DNA of 40,327 nucleotides, from positions 1-40,327 of the forward strand of contig CAZYJD010000011.1 of assembly GCA_964647785.1 (NCBI GenBank). Reading direction: 5' to 3'. The position numbers and the translations under genes are program-made. The notes below the pieces were generated by a model that saw nothing but the letters and a program-made list of their open reading frames with translations, was not told where the DNA came from and did no database searches. This document shows positions 33,233 to 40,327 of the stretch, piece by piece. How positions within the stretch are numbered: position 1 is the stretch's first letter; every line of letters begins with the position of its first letter. This DNA comes from CAZYJD01 sp964647785. Its GTDB lineage: Bacteria; Bacteroidota; Bacteroidia; NS11-12g; UBA9320.

Positions 33233-34326
33233 TGAAGATAGCACTTGATGCCAAGAGGGCATTTCATAACCCCACCGGTCTCGGCAATTTTAGCCGATGG
33301 ATGATTGCGATTTATGAAAGCTATTTTTCAACGGATGAGCTGTTGTTGTTAAGCCCGGCTATCTCCAAGTCTTCTTACCGACCAAGGCTGCCATCCACCC
33401 AAATATTGGATCATGGCCGAGGGCTGCAGGCGGCCTGGCGCAGAACCTTTCCATTGAAACAACTAATGGCTAATGAAGTAACGCATTACCATGGCATGAG
33501 CAATGAGCTTCCACTTCAAATGCTCAGAAAACACGGTATCAAGAGTGTGCTCACGGTTCACGATCTCATATTTAAACGATATCCAAATTACTATTCTGCA
33601 ATCGATCGTAATTTATACGACTTTAAAATGCGCGCAGCGCTGAAGAACGCTGATTTGGTTCATTGTATCAGTGAATCTACGGCCAATGATCTTCAACATT
33701 TTTATGGAATTGGTGAGAAGCGAATACGGATCATTCCTCTTGGTAACGGCATCATCTCACCCTTGGTATCCGTGCAAGGCGCTCCCTATACATCAACGGC
33801 TCCGTACCTTCTGTGTGTGAGCAGTTTTGAAGATCGCAAAAACCTTTTGCGTCTCATACGGGCATTCGCAAGTTCAAATTGGCACAATGCCGGTCAGCTG
33901 ATCATTGCCGGGAAAAAAGGAAATACCCTTGAAGATTGTTTGCAATTGATAGCACAACTTGGATTGCAAAAAGAGATCATTTGCATTGCAAGTCCGGAAT
34001 TATCAGAATTGGCTTCGCTCTACAAGGGGGCAACAGCCTTTGTTTATCCATCCGAATTTGAAGGTTTTGGCATCCCCTTGTTGGAGGCCATGTCGTTTGC
34101 ATTGCCAATGTCCTGCTCAAATACTTCTAGTTTGCCTGAAGTTGGCGGAAATGCTGCGCTGTATTTCGATCCGTTGTCGATTGATTCAATCTCTGAAGGG
34201 CTGAATCAACTGTTCGACCAGTTAACAGATGAGGCCTATTTGGAAAAAGTACGAATGCAATTCGAATCATTCAATGATGCGAACATTGCAGCGAAATGGC
34301 AACACCTGTATCAGGAGCTAGCCTGA
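33229..34326 (+). CDS. Glycosyltransferase, family 4 (GT-B fold)
   Basis: The 365-residue protein has the GT4 plan. The N-terminal acceptor domain starts with ALDAKRAFHNPTGLGNFSRWM, including the glycine-rich loop, and contains SVLTVHDLIFKRYP. The donor domain has YLLCVSSFEDRKNLLRLIRAF, then the nucleotide-sugar site YPSEFEGFGIPLLEAMSFALP with the E-x7-E pair, followed by SSLPEVGG. Donor and acceptor cannot be predicted. No membrane segment is seen; it should act on the cytoplasmic face of the membrane. The start overlaps the amidase stop by four bases. Confidence 0.9.
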   Translation: MMKIALDAKRAFHNPTGLGNFSRWMIAIYESYFSTDELLLLSPAISKSSYRPRLPSTQILDHGRGLQAAWRRTFPLKQLMANEVTHYHGMSNELPLQMLRKHGIKSVLTVHDLIFKRYPNYYSAIDRNLYDFKMRAALKNADLVHCISESTANDLQHFYGIGEKRIRIIPLGNGIISPLVSVQGAPYTSTAPYLLCVSSFEDRKNLLRLIRAFASSNWHNAGQLIIAGKKGNTLEDCLQLIAQLGLQKEIICIASPELSELASLYKGATAFVYPSEFEGFGIPLLEAMSFALPMSCSNTSSLPEVGGNAALYFDPLSIDSISEGLNQLFDQLTDEAYLEKVRMQFESFNDANIAAKWQHLYQELA

Positions 34327-34353
34327 TTCAAATGTCTAATTTAGAACAGGTAT

Positions 34354-34391
34354 AAATAAAATTAAGCCATCTGAGAATGTGGATTTTATTT
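34354..34391. promoter_or_regulatory. Perfect 9-bp inverted repeat upstream of coxB
   Basis: AAATAAAAT (34354-34362) and ATTTTATTT (34383-34391) are perfectly complementary, 20 bases apart. An extra CCA...TGG pair lies inside, with TAAG bulged on one side. The site is 28 bases after the glycosyltransferase stop and 24 bases before the cox -7 box. It could be a terminator hairpin or a binding site for a dimeric regulator. Confidence 0.4.
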
Positions 34392-34414
34392 CCAATGCGA
34401 TTGTTTTTTTCAAG

Positions 34415-34422
34415 TAATTTTG
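34415..34422 (+). promoter_or_regulatory. -7 element (TAATTTTG) of the oxidase operon
   Basis: TAATTTTG matches TAnnTTTG exactly and is followed by CCCGC. No clear TTTG lies 19-20 bases upstream; that space is occupied by the right half of the inverted repeat, so activation by a regulator is possible. A leader of about 60 bases would precede coxB. Confidence 0.6.
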
Positions 34423-34484
34423 CCCGCATCAGCGTTTCGGCTACAAACAAAAGAAGCGCAACCTAATTAGTAGAGTAAACAAAT

Positions 34485-36272
34485 ATGAATTTGAGAACCT
34501 TCTTAACTCGTTTTCTTTTCCTGCTTGCAGTTTCTGCCCCATTCTTGTCTACCGCTCTTCCTGAGAGCAGCGTAACTGGAATGGAGGTTTCGGTTGAAAC
34601 CATTAACAAGGGAGGAGACCTGTTTCAGGCAAATTGTGCATCATGTCACGCATTGAATCAAAAGCTGGTAGGTCCGGCACTCAAAGGAGTGGCAGGTCGT
34701 CGCAGCCATGAGTGGCTGCTCCGTTGGATCAGAAACAACGAAGAGCTTCGCAAAAGTGGCGATGAGGATGCCATTGCCATTTACAATGAGTACAACGGTG
34801 CAGTGATGAATGTTTTCACCAATCTTAGCGATGAGGAAATCAACTCCATTATCGTTTGGATCGAAGCTGAAGGCAAAACGGGTGATGAGCCGGCTGCGGC
34901 TGCTACAGAAGGAACCGATGGTGGAACTGTTGCCGCAGATCCATCATTGATTAAGAAGGTGAATTGGGGGCTCTTGCTCATCGTGATTGTGATTGCCTTT
35001 GTGGTGCTCACTGTGATCAAAATTTTGGATTTGGTGAGTCGTCTCACCGGAAGAGAAATCATCAATTGGAATAAAACCAATGGAACTTTAATGATTCTTT
35101 TCCTGATTGTAGGGATGACCGCTGCCATATGGGAAACCGTGGTGCACGGAAGACATCTTCTCCCAGAATCAGCTTCTGAGCACGGAGTGGCACTCGATCA
35201 AATGATGAATATTACTTTGATCATTACCGGAGTGGTATTCTTTATCACGCAAATTCTTTTGTTCTACTTCTCATGGAGATACCAACATAAAAAAGGCCAA
35301 AAGGCTTTGTTCTACCCTGTTAACGACAAACTTGAACTTGCATGGACCATCATTCCTGCCATCGTATTAACCGTTCTTGTGTTCGGAGGGTTGAAGGCTT
35401 GGAGGAATATCACTGCCGACCCGAAGGCAGGTACCGCAGAAATTGAAATTTTTGGTTACCAATTCGGTTGGACTGCCAGATACCCAGGTGCCGATGGTGT
35501 TTTGGGTAACGCAAATTACAACCTGATTAGCTCGAACAATGAGTTGGGAATTGCCACCCCTTCAAAGGCTGAAGCTTTGGTGGTAAGTCTCAAGGAGGAG
35601 ATTGCAGAAATTGAGCAGCAAATTACAAACATCCCCAAGACGCTGGCTTCTTACCAATCAACTCTTGGAGGTCGTGTGGATGACGACAGAAAAAATCATC
35701 TCAAGAAAATTGCTGAAATCGAAAGTGGTTCGTACGAAAAAGAACTTAGGCTTTCAATCCGTCGTAAGAACACCCAGATCGAAAGAATTGAGCAAGGCCT
35801 GAGTGAAGAAATGCGCTCTAAGGTGTTTGATGGCACTGGAGAGGATGATATTGTGGTGAAAGAAATTCATATCCCTGTGAACGAACCGGTAACGCTTCGT
35901 TTTAGAGGACGAGATGTGATTCACAGTGCGTATCTTCCTTATTTCCGTGCACAGATGAATGTGGTACCAGGATTGCCAACACAGTTTTCTTTCACACCCA
36001 CCATTACCACGGAAGAAATGAGGGGCAAACTCGAAAACCCGGATTTTGACTATCACATTGTTTGCAACAAGATTTGTGGCAATGCGCACTTCAATATGAA
36101 AATGAAGGTGGTGGTTGAGTCGAAGAAAGATTATGAGAAGTGGTTGCGCGCTCAAAAATCATTTGAGGATGGAGCCATCATGGCTGAAGACAATAAGGCA
36201 ACTGAACTTCCGGCTGAGATCCAGCCGAATAACCAGGATACAACTGCGAACAATCAATTGGCTATTAACTAA
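34485..36272 (+). CDS. coxB: Cytochrome c oxidase subunit II with N-terminal cytochrome c domain and coiled-coil insertion
   Basis: The 595-residue protein carries electrons from cytochrome c to the CuA site. A signal peptide (~1-25) is followed by a heme c domain: CASCH at 51-55, with Met108 (GAVMNVF) as likely sixth ligand. Four transmembrane helices follow near 161-183, 199-220, 241-263 and 284-304. The CuA ligands are His480 (DVIHSAY), Cys527, Cys531, His535 and Met538 (CNKICGNAHFNM). Between the first CuA strands (YQFGWTARYPGA) and the rest, residues ~358-450 form an inserted segment with regular heptads (V366, L369, I373, I376, I380, I383, L387). It heads the oxidase operon. Confidence 0.93.
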   Translation: MNLRTFLTRFLFLLAVSAPFLSTALPESSVTGMEVSVETINKGGDLFQANCASCHALNQKLVGPALKGVAGRRSHEWLLRWIRNNEELRKSGDEDAIAIYNEYNGAVMNVFTNLSDEEINSIIVWIEAEGKTGDEPAAAATEGTDGGTVAADPSLIKKVNWGLLLIVIVIAFVVLTVIKILDLVSRLTGREIINWNKTNGTLMILFLIVGMTAAIWETVVHGRHLLPESASEHGVALDQMMNITLIITGVVFFITQILLFYFSWRYQHKKGQKALFYPVNDKLELAWTIIPAIVLTVLVFGGLKAWRNITADPKAGTAEIEIFGYQFGWTARYPGADGVLGNANYNLISSNNELGIATPSKAEALVVSLKEEIAEIEQQITNIPKTLASYQSTLGGRVDDDRKNHLKKIAEIESGSYEKELRLSIRRKNTQIERIEQGLSEEMRSKVFDGTGEDDIVVKEIHIPVNEPVTLRFRGRDVIHSAYLPYFRAQMNVVPGLPTQFSFTPTITTEEMRGKLENPDFDYHIVCNKICGNAHFNMKMKVVVESKKDYEKWLRAQKSFEDGAIMAEDNKATELPAEIQPNNQDTTANNQLAIN

Positions 36273-36298
36273 AACTTTTCCGGAATAATTATATCAAC

Positions 36299-38179
36299 AT
36301 GGGTACAACAGCACACGCACACGATCACGGCCATCACAAGGAGACCTTCCTTTCGAAGTATGTCTTCAGCATGGATCACAAAATGATCGCCAAGCAGTTC
36401 CTCATCACAGGGATTATCATGGGAGTCATTGGGATGACCATGTCCATTCTATTTCGTTTACAACTGGCATGGCCAGATAAGAGTTTTCCAATTCTTGAAA
36501 TGCTGCTCGGTAAATGGGCGCCCGACGGAAAGCTGGATTCAGGTTTCTATATGGGACTGGTGACCATACACGGTACCATCATGGTATTTTATGTGTTAAC
36601 CGCAGGTTTGAGCGGAACATTCAGTAACCTCCTCATACCATTGCAGGTAGGAGCCAGGGATATGGCATCACCTTTTATGAATATGTTGAGCTATTGGTTC
36701 TTCTTTTTGAGTTCAGTGGTTCTGCTTTCATCGGTTTTTGTTGAAACTGGACCTGCCTCAGGTGGATGGACGGTTTACCCGCCATTGAGCGCGCTGCCAA
36801 AAGCCATGCCCGGTTCTGGAATGGGGATGACACTCTGGTTGGTGGCCATCATATTGTTCATTGCTTCATCGCTTCTTGGAGGAATTAATTACATTTCTAC
36901 AGTGTTGAACATGCGTACCAAAGGGTTGTCAATGAACAGGCTGCCTCTTACCATTTGGGCCTTCTTGCTCACAGCTGTTTTGGGATTGCTTTCTTTCCCG
37001 GTATTGTTGGGCGCAGGATTGTTGCTGATGTTCGACCGCCTTGGTGGAACAAGCTTTTATTTGTCTGATATTTGGCTCAATGGTGTAGGTGCACTGGAAA
37101 ATACCGGTGGTAGCCCCATTCTTTACCAGCACTTGTTCTGGTTCCTTGGTCACCCTGAGGTGTATATCATTTTGATGCCTGCATTGGGAATTGCCTCTGA
37201 AGTAATCGCTGTGAACTCAAGAAAACCAATATTTGGTTATACGGCCATGATTATTTCATTGCTCGGTATCTCTTTCCTCAGTTTCATTGTTTGGGGACAC
37301 CACATGTTTATTACTGGGATGAACCCATTCTTGGGTACAGTTTTCCTAATCACAACGCTCATCATCGCGGTGCCTTCTGCAGTAAAAACCTTCAATTATC
37401 TCGCAACCCTCTGGAAAGGTAATATTCGTTTTACCAATGGGATGATGTTTGCGATTGGATTGGTATCGCTCTTCATTTCGGGAGGTTTAACTGGTATTTT
37501 CCTTGGAAATGCAACCCTCGATATTCAGCTGCATGACACCTATTTTGTGGTGGCTCACTTCCACTTGGTAATGGGTAGTGCAGCCATATTCGGCATGTTT
37601 GCCGGAATTTATCACTGGTTCCCGAGAATGTTTGGTAGAATGCTCAACAAGCCATTGGGATACATTCACTTCTGGCTCACTTTTGCCTCGGCATATATGG
37701 TGTTCTTCCCCATGCACTTTATGGGATTGGCAGGTGTTCCACGTAGATATTATCAGTTTACCTTGCTTCCGGAATTCAATGTTTGGTTGGATGTAAACGT
37801 ATTCATCACGCTTGCGGCCATCATGGGTGGAGCTGCTCAGGTTATATTCCTGTACAATTTCTTCAGCAGCATTTTCCGCGGCAAGAAATCAGAGCAGAAT
37901 CCATGGGGAGCGAACACGCTCGAATGGACTGCACCAGTTAAGCACATTCACGGCAACTGGCCGGGAGAAATACCCACTGTATACCGTTGGCCTTATGATT
38001 ACAGCAAGCCTGGAGCAGAACAAGATTTTATACCTCAAAATGTTCCGGATGAAGGCAATGAAGAGGAACTGGCGGTAGGTAGCCCAATTTCCGCCCCTGA
38101 GAAAAAAGAGCAGGAAGAAGAGTCAACCGTAATGTTTAGCACATTGTTGAGAAATTGGTTTCGTCTTGGACGTGCCTAA
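36299..38179 (+). CDS. coxA: Cytochrome c oxidase subunit I (aa3 type)
   Basis: The 626-residue heme-copper subunit reduces oxygen and pumps protons. Ligands are visible: His91 and His422 for heme a, His420 for heme a3, and His285, His334, His335 for CuB, with Tyr289 for the His-Tyr cross-link (GHPEVYII). The acidic residues of an A1-type proton path are present: Asp121 (GARDMASP) and Glu287 in GHPEVY; the K-path lysine is Lys363 (VPSAVKTFNY). The N-terminus is histidine-rich (HAHDHGHH), and ~50 residues of acidic tail follow the last membrane helix. It lies 26 bases after coxB. Confidence 0.96.
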   Translation: MGTTAHAHDHGHHKETFLSKYVFSMDHKMIAKQFLITGIIMGVIGMTMSILFRLQLAWPDKSFPILEMLLGKWAPDGKLDSGFYMGLVTIHGTIMVFYVLTAGLSGTFSNLLIPLQVGARDMASPFMNMLSYWFFFLSSVVLLSSVFVETGPASGGWTVYPPLSALPKAMPGSGMGMTLWLVAIILFIASSLLGGINYISTVLNMRTKGLSMNRLPLTIWAFLLTAVLGLLSFPVLLGAGLLLMFDRLGGTSFYLSDIWLNGVGALENTGGSPILYQHLFWFLGHPEVYIILMPALGIASEVIAVNSRKPIFGYTAMIISLLGISFLSFIVWGHHMFITGMNPFLGTVFLITTLIIAVPSAVKTFNYLATLWKGNIRFTNGMMFAIGLVSLFISGGLTGIFLGNATLDIQLHDTYFVVAHFHLVMGSAAIFGMFAGIYHWFPRMFGRMLNKPLGYIHFWLTFASAYMVFFPMHFMGLAGVPRRYYQFTLLPEFNVWLDVNVFITLAAIMGGAAQVIFLYNFFSSIFRGKKSEQNPWGANTLEWTAPVKHIHGNWPGEIPTVYRWPYDYSKPGAEQDFIPQNVPDEGNEEELAVGSPISAPEKKEQEEESTVMFSTLLRNWFRLGRA

Positions 38180-38202
38180 TGAATAAAGGGTAAAGTCCGC
38201 AG

Positions 38203-39252
38203 ATGTTTTCAGAAAAAACTTTTAATAAACTAGCTTTTCTGAACATATCTGCGGTTTTTATACTGTTTTTTCTCGGCGGTTTGGTGAGATCCACCGGTGC
38301 AGGAATGGGGTGCCCGGATTGGCCAAAATGTTTTGGTCAACTAATGCCTCCTACCACAGAAGATCAGCTTCCTGCCAATTATCAGGAAATGTATCTTGAG
38401 ATGCGGAAGGAGAAAGTTTATCGGCTAACCGGATTGTTGCACCGAATTGGCTGGCACGAAAAAGCAGAACAGATTAAAAATGACCCCGTCATTTTTGAAA
38501 AACATGAATTTAACTTGGTAAAGGCGTACACAGAACATATCAATCGATTATTTGGTGCATTAACCGGCTTGGTTAGTGTGCTACTGTTGGTGTCGTCTTT
38601 TCAGTTTAAGAAAACAGACCGAGTAAGATGGCTGCTGGTTGTTGGGGGCGTACTCTTCATTTTCTTCAACGCTTTTCTTGGAGCCATGGTGGTAAGTACA
38701 AACCTGCTTCCGGGATTGGTTACCGCTCACTTTATTACGGCATTTCTTTCTATTACGGCATTCATGTTGGCCCGATTCAGAAAAATGGAGATACCCAGGT
38801 TGCCCTCCATTCAGAAGATGCCTTTCACCAGTTTGTTTCTGATGATGGCGGTGCTGCTCATTCAAATAGTTTTTGGCACCCAGGTTCGTGAAAGCATCGA
38901 TGGCCTGGTAGGATCTGCCACGTTCGAGTTAAGTAAATATACCTATGGCGAATTGGGAGCGAGCTTTCTGCTACATCGCATGTCGTCCTTTTTGCTTTTG
39001 CTGCTTACCGGATATACCCTCTATGTGGTATTCACTCATAATGACTTGCGCGATGTAATGGGCAAGCCTCTCATTTATTTTGTATTGGGCATCTTGATAC
39101 AAATCATCAGTGGTAGCGCAAATACCTTATTCAATTTACCCGATTTGGCACAGGTGGTTCATATCACCGTGGGGTCTTTAATGTTTGGAATTATTTTATA
39201 CATCTGTATGGTGGCAATTAAGGCATACAGAGCTTATATGATTAGGGCATGA
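38203..39252 (+). CDS. ctaA: Heme A synthase (CtaA/COX15 family)
   Basis: The 349-residue membrane enzyme oxidises the C8 methyl of heme O to the formyl group of heme A. STGAGMGCPDWPKCFG (31-45) is the first signature. Four histidines fit the heme-binding positions: His112 (YTEHINRLFG), His176 (VTAHF), His258 (FLLHRMSS) and His320 (QVVHITVG). About eight hydrophobic helices are seen. A charged loop of ~60 residues separates the first and second helices (YLEMRKEKVYRLTG ... KHEFNLVKAYTEH). It follows coxA after 23 bases and overlaps ctaB by four. Confidence 0.94.
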   Translation: MFSEKTFNKLAFLNISAVFILFFLGGLVRSTGAGMGCPDWPKCFGQLMPPTTEDQLPANYQEMYLEMRKEKVYRLTGLLHRIGWHEKAEQIKNDPVIFEKHEFNLVKAYTEHINRLFGALTGLVSVLLLVSSFQFKKTDRVRWLLVVGGVLFIFFNAFLGAMVVSTNLLPGLVTAHFITAFLSITAFMLARFRKMEIPRLPSIQKMPFTSLFLMMAVLLIQIVFGTQVRESIDGLVGSATFELSKYTYGELGASFLLHRMSSFLLLLLTGYTLYVVFTHNDLRDVMGKPLIYFVLGILIQIISGSANTLFNLPDLAQVVHITVGSLMFGIILYICMVAIKAYRAYMIRA

Positions 39253-40145
39253 TAGCTGGAGCAGAACAATTAGAAAAAAGCAGTTCTTGGGCATTGAAGC
39301 TCAGGGACTATCACCAGTTGGTGAAAACAAGGCTTACGCTTTCTGTCGTGATTTCGGCAGTACTCGGTTTCTGGCTGGGAGCAGGTGATGCTACCTCATT
39401 TATGCTCATGTGGCCTTTGGCCATTGGTGGTTTTTTGGTGGTTGCTGCCTCCAATGGATTGAATCAGGTAATCGAAAGAAATTTTGATAAATTGATGGAA
39501 CGCACCAACAACCGCCCGGTAGCAACCGGACGCATGAAGGTGGCAGAAGCCTCTGTGTTCTCTCTTTTGTCGGGGGTGGTAGGTATTTACATTTTAGGCA
39601 GCTATCTAAACCCGTTGAGTGGACTGCTCGGTTTCATCGCCTTGCTGTCCTATGCTTTCGTTTACACGCCTTTAAAGCGTTTTACTCCATTTGCTGTATT
39701 CGTAGGTGCCATTCCGGGAGCCATTCCTCCGTTGTTGGGCTGGGTAGCAGCCAGTGGTAGCATTGGCATGGGAGGGATCGTGTTATTCATGATTCAATTC
39801 TTCTGGCAGTTTCCACACTTTTGGTCGATCGCATGGCTATTGGATGAAGATTATCAAAGGGCAGGCTACCGATTGCTGCCGTCTAGAAACGGAAAGAATA
39901 AAACCTCTGCGATGTTCACCATCTGGTATAGTTTTATACTCGTTCCATTAGGAGTGGTGCCATATTTTATTGGCATCAGCGGAATTGTTTCTGCTGCCAT
40001 AGCCATTGTATCGGGCTTGGTGCTTACATGGTATGCCATTAGGCTATTTCAATCTTGTGAGAATCGTGAAGCCAAGCGTTTGATGTTCATTAGCATCATT
40101 TACAACACTTTGGTATTGTTGGCTTTTTGTTTAGATAAAGTTTGA
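39249..40145 (+). CDS. ctaB: Protoheme IX farnesyltransferase (heme O synthase)
   Basis: The 298-residue UbiA-family prenyltransferase adds a farnesyl chain to heme B, giving heme O for CtaA. The first aspartate-rich motif reads NQVIERNFDKLMERTNNRP (72-90), with Glu76 where many homologs have Asp; YTPLKRFTP lies at 139-147 and the second acidic motif DEDYQRAGYRLLPS begins at 199. About eight membrane helices are present. ATG 39249 overlaps the ctaA stop by four bases, so the two heme A genes are translationally coupled. Confidence 0.95.
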   Translation: MIAGAEQLEKSSSWALKLRDYHQLVKTRLTLSVVISAVLGFWLGAGDATSFMLMWPLAIGGFLVVAASNGLNQVIERNFDKLMERTNNRPVATGRMKVAEASVFSLLSGVVGIYILGSYLNPLSGLLGFIALLSYAFVYTPLKRFTPFAVFVGAIPGAIPPLLGWVAASGSIGMGGIVLFMIQFFWQFPHFWSIAWLLDEDYQRAGYRLLPSRNGKNKTSAMFTIWYSFILVPLGVVPYFIGISGIVSAAIAIVSGLVLTWYAIRLFQSCENREAKRLMFISIIYNTLVLLAFCLDKV

Positions 40146-40147
40146 AC

Positions 40148-40327
40148 ATGGATCATACATTGAGTTTCAAGAAACAACAATCAACTTATCGGGTTCACCC
40201 CAAAAAGTTTGCCCTCTGGCTTCTTTTGGTAGGTGTTACCATGCTTTTTGCCGGTTTTACCAGTGCTTATATAGTAAGAAGAGCAGAGGGGAATTGGCTC
40301 GAATTTGCCCTTCCTTCTGAATTTATG
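40148..40327 (+). CDS. coxC: Cytochrome c oxidase subunit III (5' part; cut by window end)
   Basis: Sixty codons from ATG 40148 are open to the window end. The product starts MDHTLSFKKQQSTYRVHPKK and has a first membrane helix FALWLLLVGVTMLFAGFTSAY, followed by IVRRAEGNWLEFALPSEF. This N-terminal pattern fits the heme-copper oxidase subunit III that follows ctaB in Bacteroidota oxidase clusters. The start lies two bases after the ctaB stop. The rest of the gene is outside the window. Confidence 0.8.
   Translation, partial: MDHTLSFKKQQSTYRVHPKKFALWLLLVGVTMLFAGFTSAYIVRRAEGNWLEFALPSEFM

Noticed and set aside
1..40327. CRISPR arrays, insertion sequences, phage genes, tRNA or rRNA genes
   Set aside because: No regularly spaced repeats, transposase or integrase frames, terminal repeats or tRNA-like cloverleaf sequence were seen; gene order is that of a stable chromosome region.

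Overview
The window looks like chromosomal DNA of a member of the Bacteroidota, most likely a marine or aquatic flavobacterium-like lineage. The evidence is: sigma-ABfr-type promoters (TTG/TTTG, a 19-20 bp gap, then TAnnTTTG) instead of -35/-10 boxes; few Shine-Dalgarno sites; a PorZ-like type IX secretion protein; BshB1 of bacillithiol synthesis; DUF4294 and DUF1573 proteins; a joined str-S10-spc-alpha ribosomal operon without tuf; and a Bacteroidota-style cytochrome oxidase cluster. No mobile element, prophage, CRISPR array, tRNA or rRNA was seen. Genes are densely packed and nearly all intact.

Layout. (1) 1-5022: the 3' part of a PorZ-like beta-propeller gene, recO, a DUF4294 secreted protein, a cysteine-type glutathione peroxidase and bshB1 (GTG start placed right after its -7 box). 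(2) 5023-21909: two tandem promoters, then 32 co-directional translation genes (rpsL to rplQ, including fusA, secY, infA and rpoA, with rpmD and rpmJ as small genes), an internal promoter before infA, and a strong intrinsic terminator after rplQ. (3) 21955-28043: 4-hydroxyphenylpyruvate dioxygenase, a SixA-like phosphatase, a convergent lineage-type lipoprotein, then priA, a 3-methyladenine glycosylase and a DUF1573 protein. (4) 28049-31296, minus strand: a compact set of three genes (Gfo/Idh/MocA-like protein, lipoprotein, polyprenyl-phosphate sugar transferase). (5) 31380-34326, plus strand: pcm, a LysM-like/amidase_3 cell-wall amidase and a family-4 glycosyltransferase, all overlapping by a few bases or nearly so. 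(6) 34415-end: an aa3-type oxidase operon coxB, coxA, ctaA, ctaB, coxC (cut by the window end).

How the genes work together. The ribosomal block makes most of both subunits plus EF-G, IF-1, the RNA polymerase alpha subunit and the SecY translocon. The last block builds a heme-A oxidase: subunits II and I, then heme O synthase and heme A synthase to supply its cofactor, then subunit III. Regions 4 and 5 are envelope-related (glycan priming, glycosyl transfer, peptidoglycan cleavage, lipoprotein).

Most worth a second look: a Gfo/Idh/MocA-family protein that has lost the usual EKP lysine and the active-site histidine (probable pseudoenzyme) inside an overlapping envelope gene set; an oxidase subunit II that carries an N-terminal cytochrome c domain plus a roughly 90-residue heptad-patterned insertion inside its CuA domain; a recurring extended promoter motif in the ribosomal operon; and a 9-bp perfect inverted repeat upstream of the oxidase operon. 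I did not find a clearly new multi-gene defence or mobile system here.
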